The notes beneath the pieces are model-generated. The model saw nothing but the letters and a program-made list of their open reading frames with translations. It made no database searches and was not told the DNA's origin. Shown one piece after another: positions 7,050 through 14,680 of a stretch of 22,865 bases of DNA (positions are counted from its first letter, which is position 1; every line of letters starts with the position of its first letter). A program made the translations under genes and the position numbers. The stretch is from Teretinema sp964641135 (GTDB taxonomy: Bacteria; Spirochaetota; Spirochaetia; Treponematales; Treponemataceae): assembly GCA_964641135.1 (NCBI GenBank), contig CAZXJV010000045.1, positions 1 through 22,865 on the forward strand. The letters run 5' to 3'.

Positions 7050-8882
7050 ATGATCAGACAAGCGGTAATAATGGCAGCAGGGCTCGGGTCGCGTCTAAAA
7101 GGACGCACAGAAGCTATGCCCAAGGGTTTTTTGGAGATTGAGGGTCAGGCAATTGTTGAAATGTCTGTTCAAAAGCTCTTTGCCTGCGGTGTAGAAAACA
7201 TCGTCATCGGAACCGGGCACTGTTTTGAATGGTATGAACGCCTTGCTGCCCGGTATTCCGGAATTACCCTGGTTCATAACCCTGACTATGCAACAACCGG
7301 GAGCATGGCAACCCTTGCTCTGTGTGCCCGCAGCATCAGCTCCGATGCCCTGGTTCTGGAATCAGACCTTATCTATGATTCTGCCGGCCTTTTTGCATTG
7401 GTGAATGACAACCGTAAAAACGTCATTCTTGCCTCGGGTGCGACCAAGTCCGGGGATGAGGTGTACCTTGAAGCGGACAAATCGGGAATTCTGATCCGGC
7501 ACTCAAAAAAGGCTTCAGATCTTGGATCCATTCATTCAGAACTTGTCGGCATAAGCAGGATTTCCCGTCAAGCCCTTGATGAAATGGTTTCGTATTACGA
7601 ATCACAGCTTTCCATACAGCCGAAAATGGAATATGAAACCGCAATGAGTGCTGTATCCTCTCAGGGTAATAACACCTTCGCAATACATAAAATAGACGGC
7701 CTTTTGTGGCGGGAGATTGACGACGAGACACATCTGGAAATGGCAGTGAACACTGTCTTTCCTGCTATCAAGACTGCAGAAGCCATGCGCAGCGTAAGGC
7801 GCGAGGTCCTCTTGAATCCCGGCCCGGCGACAACAACAGACAGTGTTAAATATGCCCAGGTCTGTGCTGATATCTGTCCCCGTGAAAAAGAATTTGGTCA
7901 GGTTATGAGCTGGGTTACTGATGAGTTATCCCTGATGGCAGGTAAGCCCGGCGCTGTTCAGACTGTACTGTTCGGCGGATCGGGAACACTGGCTGATGAG
8001 GTAATGCTATGCTCCTGCGTTCCGCAAAATGGCAAACTGCTTATTGTTGACAATGGTGCCTACGGCGAGCGCATGTGTCGTATCGCATCAGTATATAAAC
8101 TTGATTTTGAAGTGTTCAAGTCGAGCGGTTATCTCCCGCTTGATACTGCAGAGCTAAAAAAACGTCTTGTTGATGGAAAGTTCTCTCATCTTGCAATCGT
8201 ATATCACGAGACAACTACAGGGCTTTTAAATCCGGTTCCGGAAATCGGCCGGTTTTGCAGGGAGCATCGTATTGTCACAATCGTTGATGCGGTCAGCGCC
8301 TTTGCGGCTATTCCGATAGACATGGATACTGACGGCATTGATTTTATGGCCTCTACGTCCAACAAGAATATCCAGGGCATGGCCGGTATTGCCTTTGTGT
8401 TCTGCCGTACTGCAGCGCTTGAAAAAATTATGGACTACCCTGCCCGTTCATTTTACATGAGTCTGCAGGAACAGTACTCAGGATTTAAAAAGACCGGACA
8501 GATGCGGTTTACTCCCCCTGTACAGACCATGTATGCACTCCGCCAGGCCATTATTGAAACAGGCATTGAAACGATTGCAGGTCGTTACCGCAGATATTCT
8601 GAATGCTGGCAGGTTCTTGTTGATGCGGTTAAGGATCTGGGGCTTGAGATGCTGGTTCCGATAGAACATCAGTCAAAGCTTATCACTGCAATTGTTGAAC
8701 CGGCTTCACCCCGGTATTCCTTTGATGAATTGCACGATCTTGCCCGGTCAAGGGGATTCACCATTTATCCCGGCAAACTTTCGGATGCGAATACCTTCAG
8801 AATCGCAAATATCGGCGATATACGCCCTGATGAGATGAAGATGTTTACTGGTATTCTTTCCGAATACATAAGGGGGCTGTAA
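7050..8882 (+). CDS. pntC-aepZ: Bifunctional CMP-AEP synthase and AEP transaminase (PntC-AepZ)
   Basis: This two-domain protein of 610 residues has an N-terminal LicC-like nucleotidyltransferase (about 1-245) and a C-terminal PLP aminotransferase (about 250-610). The N-terminal domain has AAGLGSRLKGRTEAMPKG, ESDLIYDSAGL and SGATKSGDEVYLEAD, as in PntC of Treponema denticola, which activates 2-aminoethylphosphonate (AEP) with CTP to give CMP-AEP. The C-terminal domain begins LLNPGPATTTDSVKYA and has the putative PLP Lys439 in STSNKNIQG. AepZ makes AEP from phosphonoacetaldehyde and an amino donor. Together the protein makes and activates AEP. It starts four bases after ppd and its stop abuts the licD start, so it is translationally tied to both. 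The domain assignment is secure; exact substrate specificity is inferred from family and context. Confidence 0.94.
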   Translation: MIRQAVIMAAGLGSRLKGRTEAMPKGFLEIEGQAIVEMSVQKLFACGVENIVIGTGHCFEWYERLAARYSGITLVHNPDYATTGSMATLALCARSISSDALVLESDLIYDSAGLFALVNDNRKNVILASGATKSGDEVYLEADKSGILIRHSKKASDLGSIHSELVGISRISRQALDEMVSYYESQLSIQPKMEYETAMSAVSSQGNNTFAIHKIDGLLWREIDDETHLEMAVNTVFPAIKTAEAMRSVRREVLLNPGPATTTDSVKYAQVCADICPREKEFGQVMSWVTDELSLMAGKPGAVQTVLFGGSGTLADEVMLCSCVPQNGKLLIVDNGAYGERMCRIASVYKLDFEVFKSSGYLPLDTAELKKRLVDGKFSHLAIVYHETTTGLLNPVPEIGRFCREHRIVTIVDAVSAFAAIPIDMDTDGIDFMASTSNKNIQGMAGIAFVFCRTAALEKIMDYPARSFYMSLQEQYSGFKKTGQMRFTPPVQTMYALRQAIIETGIETIAGRYRRYSECWQVLVDAVKDLGLEMLVPIEHQSKLITAIVEPASPRYSFDELHDLARSRGFTIYPGKLSDANTFRIANIGDIRPDEMKMFTGILSEYIRGL

Positions 8883-9560
8883 ATGGCTGCTGATCTTGAG
8901 TTTATTAACCGTGAAGTGTCTCTTGAAAATATGATACTTGCGCAATCCATATTGCGCAAGTATGGTGTCGATCCATTCCTGCACTATGGTACGCTTCTTG
9001 GAGCGGTACGTGAAAAAGATTTTATTCCCCACGATGACGATGTCGATTTCGGAATTTTCGGACGCGACAGAAAAGCCTTTACTGCAGCATTCCCTGATTT
9101 GATAGAAGCCGGCTTTTCCATCGTATATCTGCGCGACAGCGGTTATGGTCAAACACAGGAGATGTCAGATGATTCCGGGAAGTACAGGATGTTTAAATTC
9201 CGCCGGAAAGACCAGGAACTTGACTTCTTTATGGCCTTCGAAAAACGGTATCTGGGCATACTGCGCTGGGATATTGATGGACGGGTAACTATTCCGGGCC
9301 GGTTTTTATCAAGCCTTGATACTATTGAATTTCTGGGTCATGAATTTGCCTGTCCCTTTGACAGAACAGGATTTTTAAAAAATCTGTATGGAAAGACCTG
9401 GAATGTACCAATCCGGAATACTACTTCCCGAATTGGATGGATTACCCGTCTGCGTAAAATAAAGAATATCTCTTCTCTGTTTTTTTATATGCGAAGATAT
9501 TTTGGTGAAAAGATTCGCAAAAATATGGAGAAAAAAAATTATTCGAGGAATCAGGCATGA
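8883..9560 (+). CDS. LicD-family transferase, probably adds AEP to a glycan
   Basis: LicD proteins transfer phosphocholine or similar groups from CDP-activated donors to surface sugars. The 225-residue product has the family core HYGTLLGAVREKDFIPHDDD at about 34-53, continuing to the metal-binding acidic cluster (DDDVDF, 51-56), and then QELDFFMAF and the LYGKTWNVPIR C-terminal block. The start codon follows the pntC-aepZ stop directly. Because its operon partners make CMP-AEP, the most likely donor is CMP-AEP rather than CDP-choline. That is inference from context, supported by the known pairing of LicD-like genes with PntC. There is no signal peptide, so transfer would take place in the cytoplasm. 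The end overlaps the next gene in ATGA. Confidence 0.88.
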   Translation: MAADLEFINREVSLENMILAQSILRKYGVDPFLHYGTLLGAVREKDFIPHDDDVDFGIFGRDRKAFTAAFPDLIEAGFSIVYLRDSGYGQTQEMSDDSGKYRMFKFRRKDQELDFFMAFEKRYLGILRWDIDGRVTIPGRFLSSLDTIEFLGHEFACPFDRTGFLKNLYGKTWNVPIRNTTSRIGWITRLRKIKNISSLFFYMRRYFGEKIRKNMEKKNYSRNQA

Positions 9561-10774
9561 AGATTGCACTTATTCTTAATTCCTTCCCGGAAATATCAGA
9601 GAAGTTTCTTTTAAATCATATCATTGGTCTTATCCGCGGCGGACTGGACATTACGGTCTTCGCCATGCATCGCCCGCAGGATGATAAACGGCATGATATT
9701 TTTTATCAGTACAATGTAGAACGCTATACCAGTTATCTGGATATTCCCAGATCCATGCGGAAACGCATTGTTCGGGCTCCGTTTCTTTTTTTGCGTCTTC
9801 TTTTCCGCAATCCGCGCGCAGCACTTTCTGCCCTTCGTATAGGCCGCTATCGTACTGTAGCTGCCAATTTGAAACTTCTGTATTTCGGTAATGCTTTCGC
9901 TGACAAGCAATTTGACATCGTTCATGCACACTTCGGCGTTAATGGTTTAATCGGCTCTTATCTTAAAGACTGCGGTTTTACTTCGCGTCTGGTTACTGCT
10001 TTTCACGGATCAGATATCAACAGCTATCCAAAGCGTCATGGCCTTGATGTGTATAAAACCCTCTACAAAACAGCGGATGTTATTACTTCAAATACCAATT
10101 TTACCATGGGCAAAATAGTTGCCAATGGATGCCCTGCAGAAAAGATTATCATTGTCCCCGAAAGCCTGATCGCTTCAGAATACCTTGAGCTTAAGCGCAC
10201 AGATGACAGGCCCTGCTCCATACTTACTGTCGGCAGAATGGAAGAAAAAAAAGGCCATCGCTATACGCTTGAAGCAATTGCTTTGCTCAAAAAAACCTGG
10301 CCTGATATCAAGTACTACATGGCAGGCGGCGGTTCCCTGGAATCCGGTTTAAAAGCCCGCGCCGAAGAATTGGGAATTCTTGAAAACTGTCACTTTCTGG
10401 GTGTATGCACTAATGCACAAGTCAAAGAACTGTATACATCCTGTTCGGTATTTACGTTGCCCAGTGTAACTGCTTCGAACGGTGATATGGAAGGTCAGGG
10501 TTTGGTAATTCAGGAAGCACAGTTTAGCGGAATGCCTGTTGTTACAACGTTTCATAACGGTATACCGGACGGCTTGATTGATGGTACAACAGGTTTTCTT
10601 GTACATGAACGCGATGTTCCCGCTCTGGCAGACAAATTGGGACTTCTGCTTTCTGACGCTGAGCTGCGTACAAAAATGGGTGCTGCCGGCAGAGAATTCG
10701 TAAAAGATACCTACGACATAGACACCATAACCACAACACTGAAAAAGAAATACGCCGAAATTTTAAACTCTTAG
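9557..10774 (+). CDS. Glycosyltransferase family 4 protein, last gene of the phosphonate operon
   Basis: This 405-residue GT-B-fold retaining glycosyltransferase has an N-terminal acceptor domain with HAHFGVNGLIGSYL and AFHGSDINSYPK. Its C-terminal nucleotide-sugar domain has TVGRMEEKKGHRYTLEAI, YMAGGGSLESGL, FLGVC and the E-x7-E motif EGQGLVIQE, then the TGFLV block. It starts inside the licD stop (ATGA overlap), so it belongs to the AEP operon. It probably builds the oligosaccharide that receives AEP or adds sugar near it. Donor and acceptor sugars cannot be read from sequence. The stop is only five bases from the end of a convergent glycosyltransferase gene, and the terminator for this strand lies inside that neighbour. 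Confidence 0.9.
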   Translation: MKIALILNSFPEISEKFLLNHIIGLIRGGLDITVFAMHRPQDDKRHDIFYQYNVERYTSYLDIPRSMRKRIVRAPFLFLRLLFRNPRAALSALRIGRYRTVAANLKLLYFGNAFADKQFDIVHAHFGVNGLIGSYLKDCGFTSRLVTAFHGSDINSYPKRHGLDVYKTLYKTADVITSNTNFTMGKIVANGCPAEKIIIVPESLIASEYLELKRTDDRPCSILTVGRMEEKKGHRYTLEAIALLKKTWPDIKYYMAGGGSLESGLKARAEELGILENCHFLGVCTNAQVKELYTSCSVFTLPSVTASNGDMEGQGLVIQEAQFSGMPVVTTFHNGIPDGLIDGTTGFLVHERDVPALADKLGLLLSDAELRTKMGAAGREFVKDTYDIDTITTTLKKKYAEILNS

Positions 10775-10779
10775 TCCTG

Positions 10780-11898
10780 TCAGCCGATACCCAGCACCCG
10801 GCTCCAGCCGTCAAGCATGGCGTCTGCCGAATCATCCCAGTTAAAGCGCCCTACCCGTTCAAGCCCTCGTTCCACGAGGGCTTTTTTGTATCCTGAGTCA
10901 GCTTCAATTCGCATAACCGCTTCAGCAAGGGCTTCAAAATCATGGGGATTATCAATAATCGCAGCTCCCTCACCGACAACCTCGGGGATGGCAAAAATAT
11001 TGCTGGTTACTACCGGACAGCCGCAGGCCTGGGCCTCTATATTGGGCATGCCGAAACCTTCTGCAAACGATGGAAACAAAAAAACCTGTGCGTTGTTTAA
11101 AAGCTGTACTGCGAATTCCCGGCTGATAAAACCCGGGGTAACCAGCCGGTCAAGGACACCCGCTTCGCGGGCCAGATTGCGCGCTTCCTCTCCATCCCAG
11201 CCCTTACCCGCCAGAACCAGCTGATAATCAGCCCCGGTTTTTTCTATAAACCGGGCAAAGCCCTTGATGATGGTAACGGGATTTTTTCGCATGGAAAACC
11301 TGCTGATATGCAGGATGTACGGTTTTGAAATCCCTGAGCTCGCCGGCAACTGCCGGTCAGCTTCCGGCAGGATCCGGTAATCCGGCGCAAGCCCGTTGGT
11401 TGTGATAAAAATGCGTTCTGCCTTCACCCGGTAGTGCTTTACAAACCAGTTGCGGCTGGTTTCAGAAACAGTTGCAATACCGTCCATGGCCCGCATATAT
11501 ATGGGTAGTATATGACGGGAGTGAAAACGCTGCACAAAGGTATACCCGGCGGGATACAGTTCTTCTTCCACTCCATGCACGGTTGCGGTTTTTTTTGCCT
11601 TCAGGCCCCATACCGGAGCATAGGCCGTTAACGGTGAATAGTGCAGCAGATCAAAACCTTCCCGGGCGAGAACGCTGCTGGCTTTAAAAGGATTGCGGGG
11701 AATAATTAACTCAGCTACACGTTCATAAATCGGATTATCGCTTTTCGCATAATGAATAAAGGTGATGTCAAACCGTCCGTTATTCCGGTCCAGAACGTGC
11801 TTCATCACTTCATCAAGATGGTGTCCGGAACCGCTGGTCCAGTTGTCCAAAGGTTTTGTAAATACGCCGACTCGCGGCTTTTGACCGTTGTTGTACAT
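10780..11898 (-). CDS. Glycosyltransferase family 4 protein
   Basis: This 372-residue GT-B glycosyltransferase on the opposite strand begins MYNNGQKPRVGVFTKPLDNW. It has SGSGHHLDEVMKHVL in the N-terminal loop region, ATVHGVEEELYP, ATVSETSRNWF, and a C-terminal donor-binding part with ILHISRFSMRKNPVTIIKGF, VLAGKGWDG and FAEGFGMPNIEAQACGCPVV, including the E-x7-E pair. The ATG at 11898 is the only good start but has no clear Shine-Dalgarno. A TATAGT element ends just seven bases upstream, so the mRNA may be leaderless or nearly so. The gene stands alone between two plus-strand units: convergent with the AEP operon (five-base gap) and divergent from the next gene (29-base gap). The sugar specificity is unknown. 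Confidence 0.9.
   Translation of the reverse strand: MYNNGQKPRVGVFTKPLDNWTSGSGHHLDEVMKHVLDRNNGRFDITFIHYAKSDNPIYERVAELIIPRNPFKASSVLAREGFDLLHYSPLTAYAPVWGLKAKKTATVHGVEEELYPAGYTFVQRFHSRHILPIYMRAMDGIATVSETSRNWFVKHYRVKAERIFITTNGLAPDYRILPEADRQLPASSGISKPYILHISRFSMRKNPVTIIKGFARFIEKTGADYQLVLAGKGWDGEEARNLAREAGVLDRLVTPGFISREFAVQLLNNAQVFLFPSFAEGFGMPNIEAQACGCPVVTSNIFAIPEVVGEGAAIIDNPHDFEALAEAVMRIEADSGYKKALVERGLERVGRFNWDDSADAMLDGWSRVLGIG
10861..10887 (+). terminator. Rho-independent terminator of the phosphonate operon, inside the convergent gene
   Basis: AAGCCCTCGT and ACGAGGGCTT form a perfect 10-bp stem around a TCC loop, and the stem runs into six T residues at 10882-10887. It lies 86 bases past the stop of the plus-strand operon, within codons of the minus-strand glycosyltransferase. 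On the minus strand no T-tract follows the hairpin, so it should terminate plus-strand transcription only. Confidence 0.85.
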
Positions 11899-11910
11899 AT
11901 ATGATACTAT
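11881..11910 (+). promoter_or_regulatory. Sigma-70-type promoter for the 11928 glycosyltransferase
   Basis: TTGACC at 11881-11886, an 18-base spacer and TACTAT at 11905-11910, preceded by an extended TGA. The predicted transcript would start near 11917, leaving a leader that is little more than the Shine-Dalgarno. The -35 box lies inside the first codons of the divergent gene. The same extended-10 design is seen at 14681, 20689 and 20732. On the minus strand the overlapping bases read TATAGT, so this -10 may serve both directions. Confidence 0.5.
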
Positions 11911-11927
11911 ATCCCGAAGAGGTTCCC

Positions 11928-13007
11928 ATGCGCAAGATTACCGTGCTTACTCTCGTAGACCGCATCGCCTGTTTTTATACGCTTTCACCTTTTTTTAACA
12001 ATACCGATCCGCGCTGGCGCTTTACCTGGACCGATGATCCGGCCTGGTGTCTTAAAAAAGACCGCAACGAGATCCTTATTATGGTGCGCCAGTTTATAAA
12101 ACCAGACCGGGTTGACCTTGACCTCATGCGCGCTTTGCGTGCCAAATACAAACGCATAGTTTTTTTTCATGATGACGCTGGCGGGGGCATTCCGCGCCTT
12201 GAGGCACTGCCCTACGTGGATTTATTTTACCAGAAAGCTCTATACCGTGACCGTTCACTGTATATGAAACCCCTGTACGGCAAAGAGCTCTATTCTGATT
12301 TTTTTCATCGCTCAGCCGGAGTGACTGACCCTGATCATCGTGATCGGGCAGTTCCTGACGACCTGGCTGAACTTGATAAACTGCGCCTTTCCTGGAATAT
12401 CGGTGTCGGAGAATACCCGCGTCGTAAATGGAGACAGCGCATTGCCTATAAGGCAGCTTCTCTTTTCGGTCCAAAGACCGCCCGTCTTTTTTATGAGCGA
12501 AGGCCCTACCCGCACAATGCCGTTGAACGGAACCCCGGCACAATACCGGTGCATGCACGGATAGACCTGGTTTCCCGTCCTTCCATCGCCTGGCACCGCA
12601 AACTTATTCTTGAGCAGATTGCGGATGCGCCCGAGTTTATAACCGGAATGGTCGATCAAAAACAATATAACCGTGAAACAGCCTGTTCCCGCATTGTGCT
12701 TTCACCCTTCGGCTGGGGCGAACTGTGTCTGAGGGATTTTGAGGCTGTCAGATCAGGAGCCCTTCTTTTAAAACCGGACATGAGCCACCTTGAAACCTGG
12801 CCTGATATATTTACGGACGGCCTTACCTGTGCCGCCTTCAAGTGGGACGGGTCAGATGTCGTAGACAAAGCCCGCTATTACCTTGACCATGAAGAAGAAC
12901 GGAAGCGTATAGCCTGTGAAGCAAGCCGCGTGTATAAAGCTCAGCTGGACGGCATGCAGAACCGCTTCAATTTGATTATGGAGGAGATTACCGGATATGA
13001 AGACTGA
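11928..13007 (+). CDS. CgeB-like glycosyltransferase (putative)
   Basis: This 359-residue protein resembles the glycosyltransferase group with a CgeB-like C-terminal domain. The visible core is SRIVLSPFGWGELCLRDFEA at about 262-281, followed by VRSGALLLKPDMSHLETWPD, a typical sugar-nucleotide-binding end of a GT-B fold. The N-terminal half (TDDPAWCLKKDRNEILIMVR, FFHDDAGGG) is poorly conserved and I cannot name a close relative. The ATG at 11928 is preferred over 11901 because GAAGAGG ends five bases upstream, and because it lies downstream of a good promoter whose -10 would overlap the earlier start. The last 11 bases overlap the CDP-alcohol transferase gene, so the two are co-translated. Glycan assembly is likely; donor and acceptor are unknown. 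Confidence 0.75.
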   Translation: MRKITVLTLVDRIACFYTLSPFFNNTDPRWRFTWTDDPAWCLKKDRNEILIMVRQFIKPDRVDLDLMRALRAKYKRIVFFHDDAGGGIPRLEALPYVDLFYQKALYRDRSLYMKPLYGKELYSDFFHRSAGVTDPDHRDRAVPDDLAELDKLRLSWNIGVGEYPRRKWRQRIAYKAASLFGPKTARLFYERRPYPHNAVERNPGTIPVHARIDLVSRPSIAWHRKLILEQIADAPEFITGMVDQKQYNRETACSRIVLSPFGWGELCLRDFEAVRSGALLLKPDMSHLETWPDIFTDGLTCAAFKWDGSDVVDKARYYLDHEEERKRIACEASRVYKAQLDGMQNRFNLIMEEITGYED

Positions 13008-13776
13008 AACACCCCGTTATACCTTTAAAGAGGTAGTGGACTCTCTGCCTGCCGAAAAGCGCCGGGCTGACGGGACAATATCAAAGCTGCTGCATCGTCC
13101 CCTTTCCTTTCCCCTTACCCTCTTTTTTTTGAAAGCAGGCTGGTCGGCAAATGCCGTAACCTGGCTCAGTATTGTGTGCTCTGTCGCTGCACTGGGGTTA
13201 ACACTGTTTCCGTATGGCACATTTCACTACGCGGCAATCGGCCTGTATCTTTTGTTCGGTACCCTTGACTGCGTGGACGGAAACATGGCACGGGTTCTGC
13301 GCGCCCGCCGACAGGCAGTACAGGCTGACAGCAGCACTGCCGAAGCATCCGGCGTCACAACAGAACGCGCAGCAGCGATCGGCGAATGGGTCGATGCCCT
13401 GGGCGGCTACATAGCCTGGACATGCATCCTTTTAAGTATGGGTTTAAGTGCTGTGTATTTTGGCAGAACGATTCCCTTGATTGCCGAACATTCCCTTATA
13501 TGGCTCGGTGTTGCAGGAATTGGCTCAAGCGCAAATCTGTTAACCCGGCTGGTATTCCAGTCATGGCGGGTTGCCTCCGGTGAAACCGGCCGGGGCGGGG
13601 TTGCCGGTGAAAAACGGTTCAGCGAAGAAATCGGGATTACCGGCTGGCTTCAGATTGTGTATCTTGCTGGCCTGGTTTCCGGTATGGTCCCGGCTGTGCT
13701 TGTGCTGTATACCGCCCTGTTCTGTGCGGCCTGTGTGTTTACCATCTTCAAGATGATTTTAAAAAACGCACGGTAA
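12997..13776 (+). CDS. CDP-alcohol phosphatidyltransferase family membrane protein, variant motif
   Basis: These integral membrane enzymes move a phospho-alcohol group from a CDP-activated donor to a lipid or other alcohol. The 259-residue product has the family entry ANAVTWLSIV near 51-60 and the motif start DCVDGNMAR at 91-99. The second half (GxxxDxxxD) comes late, at 129-137, as GEWVDALGG. There are about 20 extra residues between the halves, and the final catalytic-base Asp position is Gly137. Several hydrophobic segments follow (about 139-156, 163-180, 215-253). It overlaps the preceding glycosyltransferase gene by 11 bases. The substrate is unknown. CMP-AEP made by the nearby operon, or a CDP-alcohol, is a reasonable donor guess. 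The 3' end overlaps the convergent lipoprotein gene by 29 bases. Confidence 0.85.
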   Translation: MKTETPRYTFKEVVDSLPAEKRRADGTISKLLHRPLSFPLTLFFLKAGWSANAVTWLSIVCSVAALGLTLFPYGTFHYAAIGLYLLFGTLDCVDGNMARVLRARRQAVQADSSTAEASGVTTERAAAIGEWVDALGGYIAWTCILLSMGLSAVYFGRTIPLIAEHSLIWLGVAGIGSSANLLTRLVFQSWRVASGETGRGGVAGEKRFSEEIGITGWLQIVYLAGLVSGMVPAVLVLYTALFCAACVFTIFKMILKNAR

Positions 13777-14677
13777 AGCTTTTCGGGGTCCATATCCAGC
13801 GGATACCGCGGATGTCGCAGTCGCGGAATTCTATATGACCCCGAACGCCCTTGGGGATTGAATAGATTGCGGTTCCGGAAAGGTTGCGTCTGCTTGTTGT
13901 GCGTTCGATCAGGATATCAACCGGCGGGTGATCCGGATTCAGCTTTATCAGATATACCAGGATGCCCGGCCCTGCATTGCGTTCAAATACGCAGTCGCGT
14001 ATTACAGCCCCTGTTATGCCGTACAGTCCGGAATTCGGTTCAAAGTCTATGGCAGCGGCCGGGGGTGTACCTTTTGTACCGGAAACATAACAGTATTCCA
14101 TCAAAAAACCCTTGACAGCTATTACACTGACCCCCTGGCGGTGATGGTCAATCAGCTGCAAATGACGCAGGGTAATGTTTTCACACACAGGCTCTTCTCT
14201 TCGCTGACCGACATAGACGCCGTCGCCTCCGGAACCTTCGATACGCAGACCTTCGACAGTAATGTTTTGTGATCTGAAAATCGCGACAGAATGACGCCAT
14301 TCACCCCGCTCGTATGGTTTTCGCTGATAGTCGGACCGCGGCATATACAGCGTTGCATCAAAACCTGAAATAATCAGGTTATCTGCATCTATAACCGTCA
14401 ACAAGCAATCGTTTAAGCCCTGAAAAGAGCCGGGAAGGGCTTTGATTGTACATCCGGCTTCAAATTCTATACGACGGTCATTTCCTGTGACAAACAACGG
14501 ACCGGTATACCAGGGTCTTTCTCCGGCAGGAATGATTACATCCCGCTCACGGGTGTTTAAAAGACTTTGCAGCCACTCGGTATCATCATTGATTTGACCA
14601 CTATCTGCAATTGGACCTGTGTTGGTGACACAGGCAGTTACACATATGGCACAGAGTGCATAAATGTAGATTCTCAT
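13748..14677 (-). CDS. Putative lipoprotein with right-handed parallel beta-helix
   Basis: The 309-residue product starts with a short hydrophobic signal ending in the lipobox VTAC, with Cys16 as the predicted lipid attachment site. This suggests an envelope-anchored protein. The mature part resembles pectate-lyase/polysaccharide-lyase-like beta-helices. It opens with a DDTEWLQSLLN segment and VIIPAGERPWYTGPL, then has repeating short strands such as LIISGFDATLYMP, NITVEGLRIEGSGGDGVYV, NITLRHLQLIDHHRQGVSVI and AVIRDCVFERNAGPGILV. Such folds often bind or cut acidic polysaccharides, but no catalytic residues can be assigned here. The C-terminus ends abruptly in a basic, non-repeat tail that overlaps the convergent gene by 29 bases, so the helix may have lost its last coils. 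The start has no clear Shine-Dalgarno. Confidence 0.75.
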   Translation of the reverse strand: MRIYIYALCAICVTACVTNTGPIADSGQINDDTEWLQSLLNTRERDVIIPAGERPWYTGPLFVTGNDRRIEFEAGCTIKALPGSFQGLNDCLLTVIDADNLIISGFDATLYMPRSDYQRKPYERGEWRHSVAIFRSQNITVEGLRIEGSGGDGVYVGQRREEPVCENITLRHLQLIDHHRQGVSVIAVKGFLMEYCYVSGTKGTPPAAAIDFEPNSGLYGITGAVIRDCVFERNAGPGILVYLIKLNPDHPPVDILIERTTSRRNLSGTAIYSIPKGVRGHIEFRDCDIRGIRWIWTPKSFTVRFLKSS

Positions 14678-14680
14678 TCT

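Noticed and set aside
6575..7123. Minus-strand open frame of 182 codons over ppd
   Set aside because: It is antisense to a well-supported enzyme gene, Cys/Ile-rich without a family signature, and has no ribosome site; a shadow frame.
10817..11224. Plus-strand open frame of 135 codons inside the minus-strand glycosyltransferase
   Set aside because: It is Ser/Arg/Pro-rich with no recognisable motif, lies antisense to a gene with clear family motifs, and contains the operon terminator.
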